Source: an uncultured Alteromonadales bacterium
GTDB taxonomy: Bacteria > Pseudomonadota > Gammaproteobacteria > Pseudomonadales > Cellvibrionaceae
Length of the DNA stretch: 62,477 nucleotides
Assembly (NCBI GenBank): GCA_937864365.1
Contig: CALMJT010000012.1
Coordinates: forward strand, 1-62,477
Direction: 5' to 3'
Positions 1 through 8,511 of this stretch are shown here, one piece after another. The position numbers and the translations under genes are program-made. Each line of letters opens with the position of its first letter. The first letter of the stretch is position 1. A model generated the notes under the pieces. That model made no database searches. It was not told the DNA's origin and worked only from the letters and a program-made list of their open reading frames with translations.

Positions 1-52
1 TTTCAATTTCTGTCCTCTGATTAAATCATGGATGAGTTAATCAGAGGTTCCT
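1..52 (-). repeat. Partial copy of the dispersed palindromic repeat
   Basis: The first 52 bases carry the stem-loop end of the dispersed repeat seen throughout the window. CCTCTGATTAAATCAT and ATGAGTTAATCAGAGG flank a short loop and are followed by TTCCT. The rest of the element lies outside the window. Orientation is opposite to the copy at 33109. Confidence 0.8.
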
Positions 53-275
53 AAAGTAATCTCAGTCTGGTTTATTTAGGCTTTGTCAGAGATTTCCGAC
101 TATTCTCCGTAAGTTCTTTATTTTTCTTTTTAGTATTTCTTTTTTTCATTTTTTTTTTCGTATTTTTCCCCTCCATCCAAAATGTCTCTTATTTATTCGT
201 TCTCTCTACTTTGAATAAATGTTTTCAGGTTGGGTAATACAGCTAAGAATAATATTTGTGATTCACTCGATGCTG

Positions 276-337
276 TGTCCGTAAGTGTCCGATTCTGTCC
301 GCTATCTTTTTTTCTTGTGTCCGTCCGCGTTTGTCCG
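276..337 (+). promoter_or_regulatory. Five TGTCCG direct repeats, putative activator binding array
   Basis: TGTCCG occurs at 276, 286, 296, 318 and 332, all in the same orientation. The first three are exactly 10 bp apart, which places them on one face of the helix. The array ends about 118 bp upstream of a near-perfect sigma-54 promoter at 455. Enhancer-binding proteins normally bind at this sort of distance, and the operon itself encodes one (5481-6920). The repeats are seen directly; their role as its binding sites is inference. Confidence 0.6.
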
Positions 338-454
338 CTGCTGTTCTTTTGTATTTTCTTGGTATAAAACCTCGCTCAAATAAATTTCTAGCTCGTAAGT
401 TGTTGATTTTAATTAATTTATTTTTATTTTTATTTTTAGGTTGGTTGTTTTAAC

Positions 455-469
455 TGGCACGTTGGCTGC
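455..469 (+). promoter_or_regulatory. Sigma-54 (RpoN) -24/-12 promoter of the efflux operon
   Basis: TGGCACGTTGGCTGC matches the RpoN consensus TGGCACG-N4-TTGC at every fixed position except one (C instead of the first T of TTGC). The GG and GC doublets are at the required spacing. Transcription would start near 480, leaving a leader of about 225 nt before the ATG at 708 that includes a dispersed repeat. The downstream operon encodes a sigma-54-dependent regulator, which fits autoregulation. Confidence 0.75.
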
Positions 470-501
470 TCTACTAGAAATATCTTTCCTTCATTATTTA
501 T

Positions 502-654
502 AGGAATTTCTGATTAACTCATCCATGAGTTAATCAGACGGCAGAAATTGAAAATGCAATTTCCAATTTCTTCACAATTTCAATCACTTACCGTTCTTGA
601 AATTGGCAACACATCCATGTGTCGCTGGAAACTCTGGGTTAATCAGAGTTTCCT
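502..654 (+). repeat. Full-length dispersed palindromic repeat (MITE-like)
   Basis: This is a near full-length, roughly 150-bp copy. It starts AGGAATTTCTGATTAAC and ends GTTAATCAGAGTTTCCT, so the termini are inverted repeats. Inside are a GAAATTG-rich palindrome and an ACACATCCATGTGT hairpin. It lies between the predicted sigma-54 promoter and the adaptor gene, so it would be transcribed as a structured leader. Confidence 0.85.
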
Positions 655-707
655 GTAATTAATAACCGTGATGCTGTTAATCGGCTATCGCAAATAAGGC
701 AGTCATT

Positions 708-1970
708 ATGATTAAAGATACTTCTGCTCAAGATCAATTGGTTTCAGTGCCCAAAAAATCGCCTTGGCGGTTGGGAGTTCTAGTGGGTTCTGTATTAGCT
801 GGTGTGTTGGTAATTACTTGGGTGATTTTTCAATTTGGCGATACCACGCCCAGTATTAATAGCAGCCGTTTGCGTATTGCTGAGGTAAAAACCGGTAACT
901 TAACGCGCGATGTTGCGATTACTGGTCGTGTGGTTGCAGGTTTTAGCCCAATGTTATACGCACCGGCCAGTGGTACGGTGAGTTTTCATGTTCGTGCTGG
1001 TGATGAGGTATCGCAAAACCAAATTTTGGCAACCATTCACAGCCCAGAATTAAATAATCAATTAATGCAAGAGCAAGCCATACTAGAGCGCTTAGATATT
1101 GGTGTAAAACGCCAGACCATAGAAACGCAAAAAAAGAATCTACAGGCACGTAAAGAGTTAGAAGAAGCGCGTATTAAATTAACGGGTGCAAAACGAGAAT
1201 TACAACGTAACGAATCCGCTTGGAGCAAAGGTGTTGTCAACGAAGTTGATTTGCAAAAAGCCAAAGACGAATACACCAGTGCCAAAATTATCTACGCTCA
1301 TGCACAAGAGGCTGCAGATTTAGACTTAGTAGCATGGAAATTCGAACAAGAAGTAAAAGAGCTCGAATTAAAACAGCAAGAATTATTGGTGGCCGAGTTA
1401 AAACGCGTTATTGATGCCTTAGAAATACGCTCACCAATTGATGGTATGGTGGGTAATTTAATGGTTGAAGAAAAAACCGTGGTGGCAGAAAACGCTAGTG
1501 TGTTAAATGTTGTCGATTTATCGCAATTAGAAATTGAAGCACAAATACCAGAATTGTATGCGGATGCTCTAAGCCCCGGTTTAAGTGCCGAGGTAAGAAT
1601 GGGTGATTATCGCGTAGCGGCGCGCTTAGCATCGATTTCGCCAGAGGTTAACGAAGGCTCGGTTTCTGCACGCATCCGTTTTGATGAAGAATTACCTCAG
1701 CCTTTACGCCAAAATCAACGCTTGCAAACCCGTGTTTTATTAGATGAGCGCGAAAATACTTTGGTATTGGCGAAAGGTCCCTTTATGGATGACGGTGCTG
1801 GTAAAATTGCCTATTTAGTACGTGACGATGTAGCCGAGCGAATTACCATCAAAACCGGTATTGCAAGCATAAACGAAGTAGAAATTCTAGAAGGGTTAAA
1901 AGCGGGTGATCAGGTAGTAATTTCGAGTTTAGATCAATTTAACAACGCAGATCGCGTACGATTAAATTAG
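708..1970 (+). CDS. HlyD/MacA-type periplasmic adaptor subunit of an ABC efflux system
   Basis: 420 aa. One membrane segment near residues 22-42 (LGVLVGSVLAGVLVITWVIF) anchors the protein in the inner membrane. A biotinyl-lipoyl-like half (YAPASGTVSFHVRAGDEV) follows, then a long Lys/Glu/Gln-rich alpha-hairpin at about 115-245, the second lipoyl half (LEIRSPIDGMVGNLMV) and a beta-barrel region. This is the usual order for membrane-fusion proteins that link an inner-membrane ABC transporter to an outer-membrane channel. The ATPase and two permeases follow on the same strand. No outer-membrane factor gene is present. The substrate is unknown; MacA-like macrolide or peptide efflux is only an analogy. 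Confidence 0.9.
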   Translation: MIKDTSAQDQLVSVPKKSPWRLGVLVGSVLAGVLVITWVIFQFGDTTPSINSSRLRIAEVKTGNLTRDVAITGRVVAGFSPMLYAPASGTVSFHVRAGDEVSQNQILATIHSPELNNQLMQEQAILERLDIGVKRQTIETQKKNLQARKELEEARIKLTGAKRELQRNESAWSKGVVNEVDLQKAKDEYTSAKIIYAHAQEAADLDLVAWKFEQEVKELELKQQELLVAELKRVIDALEIRSPIDGMVGNLMVEEKTVVAENASVLNVVDLSQLEIEAQIPELYADALSPGLSAEVRMGDYRVAARLASISPEVNEGSVSARIRFDEELPQPLRQNQRLQTRVLLDERENTLVLAKGPFMDDGAGKIAYLVRDDVAERITIKTGIASINEVEILEGLKAGDQVVISSLDQFNNADRVRLN

Positions 1971-2061
1971 TCTTCAAAAATACAAGTCGTACTAAATTAA
2001 CATTAATAACGTTAAAAAGTATTCGAGTCATATTTCGTCACAGATTTTAATAGGTGTTCTT

Positions 2062-2775
2062 ATGTTAAAAATGAACAATTTAAGTAAGGTTTATCGTACT
2101 CATTTGGTAGAAACTCATGCATTACGTGAATTTAGTATTGAAGTTACAGAAGGTGAATTTGTTGCCGTAACCGGGCCTTCGGGCTCGGGCAAAACCACGT
2201 TTTTGAACATTGCCGGTTTATTAGAAGAGCATACCAAAGGCAGTTATCAATTGGACGGTATAGAGCTTACGGGATTATCAGATCGTAAACGCTCGCAAAT
2301 TCGTAACGAAAAGCTGGGTTTTATTTTTCAAGGTTTTAATTTAATTCCCGATTTAAATTTGTTCGATAATGTTGATGTGCCATTACGTTATCGCGGATTT
2401 TCTGCAAAAGATCGTAAGCAACGTATTGAATCTGCGTTAGAGCAGGTGGGTTTGTCTTCACGAATAAAACATTTTCCTTCAGAGCTTTCAGGTGGTCAAC
2501 AGCAGCGTGTTGCGATTGCACGAGCTTTGGCGGGTGAGCCACGGTTATTGTTGGCCGACGAACCAACCGGAAATTTAGATTCAACGATGGCGCGTGGTGT
2601 TATGGAGTTATTAGAGGCCATCAATCAGAGAGGCACTACCATTATTATGGTGACTCATGATCCAGAGTTAGCCGCACGAACACGCCGCAATGTTCATGTC
2701 ATTGACGGGCAAGTTAACGATTTGCGAACCATATTTACCGAACCACAACAGTCCATAGAAACAACACACGCATAA
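2062..2775 (+). CDS. ABC transporter ATPase (MacB/LolD class)
   Basis: 237 aa. All nucleotide-binding motifs are visible: Walker A GPSGSGKTT at residues 38-46, Q-loop FQGFNL, signature LSGGQQQRVAIARAL, Walker B LLLADEPTGNLD and the switch histidine in VTHD. The size and the FQGFNL/EPTGNLD wording are typical of the MacB/LolD family, which couples to FtsX-like permeases. It sits 91 bp after the adaptor and 61 bp before the first permease. Unlike MacB of E. coli, the ATPase and permease are separate proteins here. Confidence 0.95.
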   Translation: MLKMNNLSKVYRTHLVETHALREFSIEVTEGEFVAVTGPSGSGKTTFLNIAGLLEEHTKGSYQLDGIELTGLSDRKRSQIRNEKLGFIFQGFNLIPDLNLFDNVDVPLRYRGFSAKDRKQRIESALEQVGLSSRIKHFPSELSGGQQQRVAIARALAGEPRLLLADEPTGNLDSTMARGVMELLEAINQRGTTIIMVTHDPELAARTRRNVHVIDGQVNDLRTIFTEPQQSIETTHA

Positions 2776-2836
2776 ATTTACATTATTAATATTATTTTGG
2801 CCAAAAATGCGTAAAGCAAAAAGTTAGGGATAGAAA

Positions 2837-4153
2837 ATGATTCGTTATTATTTTTGGTTGGCGCTGCGTAGCTTAAAAAGTTATCCGTGGTTGAGCGCAT
2901 TAATGGTACTCGCAATTGCAATTGGTATCGGCGCTTTCATGACTTCGTACACTATATTTCATTATATGTCGGGTGATCCCATCCCTCATAAAAGTGATCA
3001 GTTATTTGTGGTGCAATTAGATAACTGGGCTGAAGAAGAATCTTGGGATGGCGAAGAAGGTGGCTTACCACCGCAACTTACTTATAAAGATGCACGTTTT
3101 ATTGCTGAGGCCAATCAGGCAGACTTTCAAACGGCGATGTTTTTATCGGTGATGGCAGTTTACACAGATAATCCAGATATAAAACCACAGCGTTATTTGG
3201 GGCGTTTAACCTACAGCGATTTTTTCTCCATGTTTGAACCACCATTTTTATATGGCGCACCCTGGACGCGAGAAGATGATGAAAACCATTCCACCGTAAC
3301 AGTTATTAGTCGTGATTTAAATGATAGAGTCTTTGGTGGTAAAGATAGTATTGGTGAAAGTATTACGCTTAATGGTAATCAATACACGGTGATTGGTGTT
3401 TTGGATAATTTTAAACCAAGCCCAAAATATTACGATTTAATCAATTCCAACCCGTTTTCTGACTCCGAAGACTTTTACCTACCGTTTACGTTAAACGATA
3501 TTTTAAAACTCACTCCGAGTGGTAATAACAGCTGCTGGGCACCTTTGCCCGAAAACAGTTATGAAGGCTATTTAAATTCTGAATGTGTGTGGATAAGTGC
3601 TTGGGTGCAATTAAACTCTTTGGAAAAGAAGCAGGAATTTCAAAATTTTGTCGATAACTACGTGCGTGAACAAAAAACCTTTGGTCGTTTCTTGCGTCCT
3701 CTTAATAATCGCATTTCTAACGTTAAAGAATGGTTGGTAATTAATAAAGTTGTAAGCGACGATACCCAAATTCAACTGTGGTTATCGCTAGCATTTTTTG
3801 GGGTGTGTTTGTTAAATACTGTAGGATTAATATTGGCTAAATTCCTGAAGAAATCCGGCGATGTTGGCGTAAGACGAGCACTTGGTGCCAGTCGATTGCA
3901 AATTTTTTATCAACATTTAATTGAGTCGGCATTATTAGGCATTGTGGGTGCCGTATTGGGGTTACTACTTGCATGGTTGGGTTTATATGCTGTACGCAGT
4001 TTTATACCTGATATCGCTGTATTAACGCATCTTAATACAGAGCTAGCGTTGTTCGCATTCTTGGTAGCTATTATCGCTAGTTTGTTAGCTGGTATTTATC
4101 CCACATGGCGTGTTTGTCAAATTGCTCCAGCCCGTCAATTAAAAACACAATAG
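2837..4153 (+). CDS. ABC transporter permease, MacB-PCD/FtsX family (first of two)
   Basis: 438 aa. An N-terminal membrane helix (about 18-38) is followed by a large periplasmic domain (about 45-310) and three C-terminal helices, the FtsX topology. GVRRALGASRLQIFYQHLIE is the characteristic cytoplasmic coupling motif of this family. The stop codon is immediately followed by the ribosome binding site of the second permease, so the two are translationally linked and probably form a heterodimer. Confidence 0.9.
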   Translation: MIRYYFWLALRSLKSYPWLSALMVLAIAIGIGAFMTSYTIFHYMSGDPIPHKSDQLFVVQLDNWAEEESWDGEEGGLPPQLTYKDARFIAEANQADFQTAMFLSVMAVYTDNPDIKPQRYLGRLTYSDFFSMFEPPFLYGAPWTREDDENHSTVTVISRDLNDRVFGGKDSIGESITLNGNQYTVIGVLDNFKPSPKYYDLINSNPFSDSEDFYLPFTLNDILKLTPSGNNSCWAPLPENSYEGYLNSECVWISAWVQLNSLEKKQEFQNFVDNYVREQKTFGRFLRPLNNRISNVKEWLVINKVVSDDTQIQLWLSLAFFGVCLLNTVGLILAKFLKKSGDVGVRRALGASRLQIFYQHLIESALLGIVGAVLGLLLAWLGLYAVRSFIPDIAVLTHLNTELALFAFLVAIIASLLAGIYPTWRVCQIAPARQLKTQ

Positions 4154-4164
4154 GAGGTGTAGCC

Positions 4165-5403
4165 ATGGAAATTAAGCCTATTTTAAAAACATTAATTCGT
4201 AATCCTGTAGGTTTGGTGTTAATCAGTCTACAAGTGGCGCTAACATTAGCAATTATTGTTAATGCCTTATTTATAGTTAACCAACGTATGCAGAGCGTGA
4301 GCATCGATTCGGGTTTAGATGAAGAAAACACCTTAGCGCTTACGGTTTCAGGTTATTTAGACGATTACGACACTAGGTCTGCAATTTTTAACGATTTAGA
4401 ATATATTAATAGTTTGTCGGGGGTTCATTCGGCAATGGCAACCAATGCCTTGCCTATGACTAATTCAGGATGGTCGAATACCGTTTATAACAGCGATGCT
4501 GAAAATGGTATCAATACTAACGCTGCACTGTATTTTGCAGATGACTCTTTAGCCGAAACAATGGATATTAACCTTGTAACTGGACGAGTTTTTAATCAAA
4601 ACGAGATTGGTACCTATTCAATAAGAGAAGATGTTTTACAACCCAAAGTGGTTATTATTTCAGTAACACTTGCAAAAATATTGTACCCAGAAATTACAGA
4701 ACCAGAGCAAGCCTTGGGTAAATACGTATGGTTTCGCGGAGAAGAAATTCCTGTGGCTGCAGAAGTAATTGGCTTGGTTGATGATATTAAAGCACCCTGG
4801 AAGCGACAATTTTCTTCGGAATTCGAACAAGTATTGTTTGTACCTTATTATCCAATTTTTGGGAATTTGTCTCACTATATTATTCGCACAAAAGCGGGAT
4901 TTTTTGACGATGTATTCAAAAATATTCAAAATCAACTGCTAGAACTAGATAATCAACGTGTAGTGCGATCACCCACTGCCTTTACCGAGATCAGAAAAGA
5001 TTTTTACCGTAATGATAACGCTATGGCGACCATGCTCTCTGGTGTCATTGCTTTGCTGTTGGTTATTAATGCGTTGGGTATTATCGGTTTAGTCAGCTTT
5101 TGGGTAACGCAACGAACCAAACAAATAGGTACCCGTCGAGCATTAGGTGCAACCAAAGCCGATATATTGCGGTATTTTATAACTGAGAATCTGATCATTA
5201 GTGGCATTGGTGTTATAATTGGCCTTATTTTAGCAATGGCTTTGAATAATTGGTTAATTACCGAGTTTGAGTTAGCACGATTACCCGTCGTTTACTTAAT
5301 ATTAGGTGCGTTGTTAGTATTGGTTATGGGTGTTGTTGCGGTTTTCGGCCCGGCTATTAGGGCGGCCAATATTGCACCTGCTATTGCTACGCGCAGTGTA
5401 TAA
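4165..5403 (+). CDS. ABC transporter permease, MacB-PCD/FtsX family (second of two)
   Basis: 412 aa from the ATG at 4165, chosen because a strong GGAGG lies 8 bases upstream; a longer reading from 4105 would overlap the previous gene and lacks such a site. The topology repeats that of the upstream permease: helix near 12-32, extracytoplasmic domain, then three C-terminal helices. GTRRALGATKADILRYFITE is the family coupling motif. The pair differ clearly in sequence, which points to an asymmetric heterodimer rather than a recent duplication. Confidence 0.9.
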   Translation: MEIKPILKTLIRNPVGLVLISLQVALTLAIIVNALFIVNQRMQSVSIDSGLDEENTLALTVSGYLDDYDTRSAIFNDLEYINSLSGVHSAMATNALPMTNSGWSNTVYNSDAENGINTNAALYFADDSLAETMDINLVTGRVFNQNEIGTYSIREDVLQPKVVIISVTLAKILYPEITEPEQALGKYVWFRGEEIPVAAEVIGLVDDIKAPWKRQFSSEFEQVLFVPYYPIFGNLSHYIIRTKAGFFDDVFKNIQNQLLELDNQRVVRSPTAFTEIRKDFYRNDNAMATMLSGVIALLLVINALGIIGLVSFWVTQRTKQIGTRRALGATKADILRYFITENLIISGIGVIIGLILAMALNNWLITEFELARLPVVYLILGALLVLVMGVVAVFGPAIRAANIAPAIATRSV

Positions 5404-5480
5404 GAAATTCGAATTTAATCAGCGTTTCTTATAGACTTGAAGCCGTTAATTTTAAAAATATATAAAAGAAATGCAATCAA

Positions 5481-6920
5481 ATGGGCGATAAAACAATTTT
5501 AGTGGTGGATGACAACGACGCCGTAATAACGGCGTTAGAGCTGCTTCTCGAACTAGAAGGCTGGACTGTTGTAATTGCTAATTCGTTCGAGGCGGCCCTT
5601 GCAGAATTAAGAAACCACGAAATTGATCTTGTAGTGCAAGATATGAACTTCAAAGCAGATAAAACCTCTGGTGAAGAAGGCATAGAACTTTTTTACAAAA
5701 TTCGTGATTTATACCCAGATTTACCCATTATTCTACTCACCGCCTGGACTCATTTAGAAACTGCGGTAGAGTTGGTTCGCGGCGGTGCGGCAGATTATCT
5801 TGCCAAGCCATGGGATGATAAAAAACTACTTACAACCGTGCGTAATTTATTAGAGCTTGGTGGAACCCACAAAGAGCTAAAAAAAATAAAAGAGCAGCAT
5901 CAGCGTAGCCGCGGTGTATTATTTTCTCAATACAAACTTAATAATATTGTTTGCCAAGACCCGGCAACAGAAAATGTTATTCGCCTAGCGTGCCAGGTGG
6001 CAAAATCCGATATTCCTGTTCTTATTACTGGCCCTAACGGATCTGGTAAAGAACGAATCGCAGAGTTAATTCATGCAAACTCCACTAATCCAGAAAGCCC
6101 TTTTGTTGCCGTTAATTGCGGTGCACTCCCTAAAGATTTAATCGAGGCAGAATTATTTGGTGCTCAGACTGGAGCTTACACGGGCGCGAACAAATTGCGG
6201 GTAGGCCGTTTTGAAGCTGCCGATGGCGGAACCTTATTTTTAGACGAAATTGGTAATCTACCACTTGAGGGGCAAGTAAAATTATTACGCGTTTTGGAGA
6301 CACAGAAATTCGAACGCTTAGGTTCCACCAAAACCATAAAAGTAAATGTTCGAGTGGTTTCTGCCACCAATGCCAATTTGCCAGCAATGATTGCAGCAGG
6401 TGAGTTTCGCGAAGACTTGTATTATCGTTTAAACGTTATCGAATTAAATTTGCCTGCGTTAATAGATCGTCCACAAGATATTTTACCGCTAGCGCATTTC
6501 TTTTTATCGGCAGAAAAGACAATCTCTTCTGATGCGCAAAAATACTTGTTGGAATATGCTTGGCCGGGAAATGTGCGCGAACTAAGAAATACCATAAAGC
6601 GCGCAGAATTACTGTGTAAAAACGAAACCATTCAAATAGACGATTTAGCCTTAAAAATAGGTAATCCACAACCCAATAAAAATAGTGCTGATAACAATGA
6701 GACGAAAAAAACGAAAGTTACTTCTGATTCTCATCTTGAAGTTCAAGAAAATTTTGTTGTTAAAAACTCGTATACGCCAAAATATGAACCGTCAAAAGAA
6801 GACATAGAATCTGCGTTAAAAGCGAATCACGGTGTTGTTGCTAACGCGGCGGAACAATTAGGTTTGTCTCGGCAATCTTTATACCGAAGAATGGATCGTT
6901 TTGGTTTGCGGAAAAAATAA
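5481..6920 (+). CDS. Sigma-54-dependent response regulator (NtrC family)
   Basis: 479 aa. The receiver domain is at 1-120 with acidic pocket VVDDND, phosphoacceptor D54 (VVQDMN) and the TAW...AKPW switch region. The AAA+ domain at about 150-385 has Walker A GPNGSGKE, the sigma-54 contact loop GAYTGA (a GAFTGA variant with Tyr for Phe) and Walker B GGTLFLDEIG. A Fis-type helix-turn-helix lies at about 448-476 (VVANAAEQLGLSRQSLYRR). It follows the transporter genes and is directly followed by its kinase. The sigma-54 promoter and TGTCCG array upstream of the operon are the obvious target. Confidence 0.95.
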   Translation: MGDKTILVVDDNDAVITALELLLELEGWTVVIANSFEAALAELRNHEIDLVVQDMNFKADKTSGEEGIELFYKIRDLYPDLPIILLTAWTHLETAVELVRGGAADYLAKPWDDKKLLTTVRNLLELGGTHKELKKIKEQHQRSRGVLFSQYKLNNIVCQDPATENVIRLACQVAKSDIPVLITGPNGSGKERIAELIHANSTNPESPFVAVNCGALPKDLIEAELFGAQTGAYTGANKLRVGRFEAADGGTLFLDEIGNLPLEGQVKLLRVLETQKFERLGSTKTIKVNVRVVSATNANLPAMIAAGEFREDLYYRLNVIELNLPALIDRPQDILPLAHFFLSAEKTISSDAQKYLLEYAWPGNVRELRNTIKRAELLCKNETIQIDDLALKIGNPQPNKNSADNNETKKTKVTSDSHLEVQENFVVKNSYTPKYEPSKEDIESALKANHGVVANAAEQLGLSRQSLYRRMDRFGLRKK

Positions 6921-8261
6921 ATGCATTATTTTACCATTAGATTTGTTTTACTCGCCATTACAACTTTGGGTTTTTACATTATTCAGGTGAATGCTTCAGA
7001 TATCGTTTTTTGGTGTTTATCGGTTATTTGGCTTTTGGTTATGAATCTTATCTTCGGATTTATGGCTAAGAGTCCGTTTAGGCAGCAGGTGCGTGCGCTT
7101 TCTAGCATGGTTGCGAGTTGGCGAGATAACGAGTTTGGTATTTCTATTCATAAACCCAATGTGCAAGAGTTGGCCGATTTAACCGAAGAGCTAAATCAGG
7201 TAGGCAATTTACTTCGCCAAGAACGGCAATCGTTAGTTCAGCGCGAATTATTATTACAGACCGTTATTCAAAATAGCCCAATTGCCGTTGTTTTGTTGGA
7301 TTCATCGGGTCATATTATTTTAGCAAATGTTGCTGCAAGCCAATGGTTTGCGCAAGGCGCTAAGTTAAACGGCTTACTGTTTTCGAACGTAATTAAAAAT
7401 TTACCCAGCAAACTGCAAGAGTCCATGCAGAAAATGGGTGATTCTATATGCACAATAGAACAAGAGGTTGTTATTGATTTAGAGCTTAATGTGGGTAAAT
7501 CTCTAAAAGAAGTTATTAAAGAGTCCTATCATGTATCTAAGTCACAGTTTGTATTAAATGGGCAAAAACACGATCTACTCATGGTTCGTCAAATTACAAA
7601 AGAACTGAATCGGCAAGAGGTTTTTGTGTGGAAAAAAATCATTCGCATAATGAGCCACGAAATTAACAATTCATTGGCTCCCATCTCGTCGCTGGCGCAT
7701 TCTGGCAAGCAGGTTTTAGAGCGTGTTGATATTCAAGAACAGTATCAGAAAGCTTTAAATAAGGTTTTTAATACCATAGAAGACCGTGTTACACACCTAA
7801 ACGAATTTATTCGTAATTACGCCCGTTTTGCCAAACTGCCAGAACCTAACAAAAAATTCATTGATATTGAAAAATACCTAGAAAATATCAGCGATGCTTT
7901 GGGATGCAACTACGAATTATTGAACGAAAATAATACGGTAGAGTTCGATCCCATTCAAATAGAACAGGTGTTAATTAATCTGGTAAAAAATTCGCTGGAA
8001 GCTAATTCGGCTTTAGAATATATAAATATATCTTACCTTAATAACGAAAAAAATTGGTCATTAACAGTGTGTGACCAAGGCGGTGGTATCGACGAAAAAA
8101 TAATCAACCAAATACTACTGCCGTTTTACTCCACCAAAAGAACCGGTAATGGCTTAGGCTTGGCTCTAGCGCGCGAAATTATAGAAGCACACGGAGGCGA
8201 AATATTAGTACAAAACAGAGAAGAGGGCGGAGCTTGCGTTGTTTTAACGTTTACTAAATGA
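6921..8261 (+). CDS. Membrane sensor histidine kinase with PAS domain
   Basis: 446 aa. The start codon directly abuts the stop of the response regulator gene, so the two are translationally coupled. Two N-terminal membrane helices (about 4-24 and 28-48) have almost no periplasmic loop, so the signal is probably sensed in or at the membrane. A PAS-like domain (about 110-200) is followed by the phosphorylated histidine H246 in MSHEINNSLAPI. The ATPase domain has LVNLVKNSLEAN (N box), CDQGGGID (G1) and GNGLGLALAREIIEAHGG (G2). It resembles NtrY-type kinases paired with sigma-54 regulators. Confidence 0.93.
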   Translation: MHYFTIRFVLLAITTLGFYIIQVNASDIVFWCLSVIWLLVMNLIFGFMAKSPFRQQVRALSSMVASWRDNEFGISIHKPNVQELADLTEELNQVGNLLRQERQSLVQRELLLQTVIQNSPIAVVLLDSSGHIILANVAASQWFAQGAKLNGLLFSNVIKNLPSKLQESMQKMGDSICTIEQEVVIDLELNVGKSLKEVIKESYHVSKSQFVLNGQKHDLLMVRQITKELNRQEVFVWKKIIRIMSHEINNSLAPISSLAHSGKQVLERVDIQEQYQKALNKVFNTIEDRVTHLNEFIRNYARFAKLPEPNKKFIDIEKYLENISDALGCNYELLNENNTVEFDPIQIEQVLINLVKNSLEANSALEYINISYLNNEKNWSLTVCDQGGGIDEKIINQILLPFYSTKRTGNGLGLALAREIIEAHGGEILVQNREEGGACVVLTFTK

Positions 8262-8511
8262 TTTTGATTGGTGTTTTTTAGAGTTTTAAAGGTGTAGCTA
8301 GTTTTTATAAAATATTTTACATAATGAGTTTATTGGAAGTTCTTAATACTTGTCTTCTTATTGAGTTAATGCTTTGGTTTATTTTAATTAATACTATTTT
8401 AGTTTTTGTGTAAAGATTTACTTATTCGGTTAAATAGAGTTTTACAGAGCGGTAGATTTTTATTTAGCATTGAGCGGTTATTCTCCCCTAAATATACCGT
8501 TTATAGCCTTT

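Noticed and set aside
276-337. TGTCCG repeats as a CRISPR array
   Set aside because: Units are six bases with irregular 4-16 bp spacing, no cas genes nearby and no repeat length of 23-40 bp.
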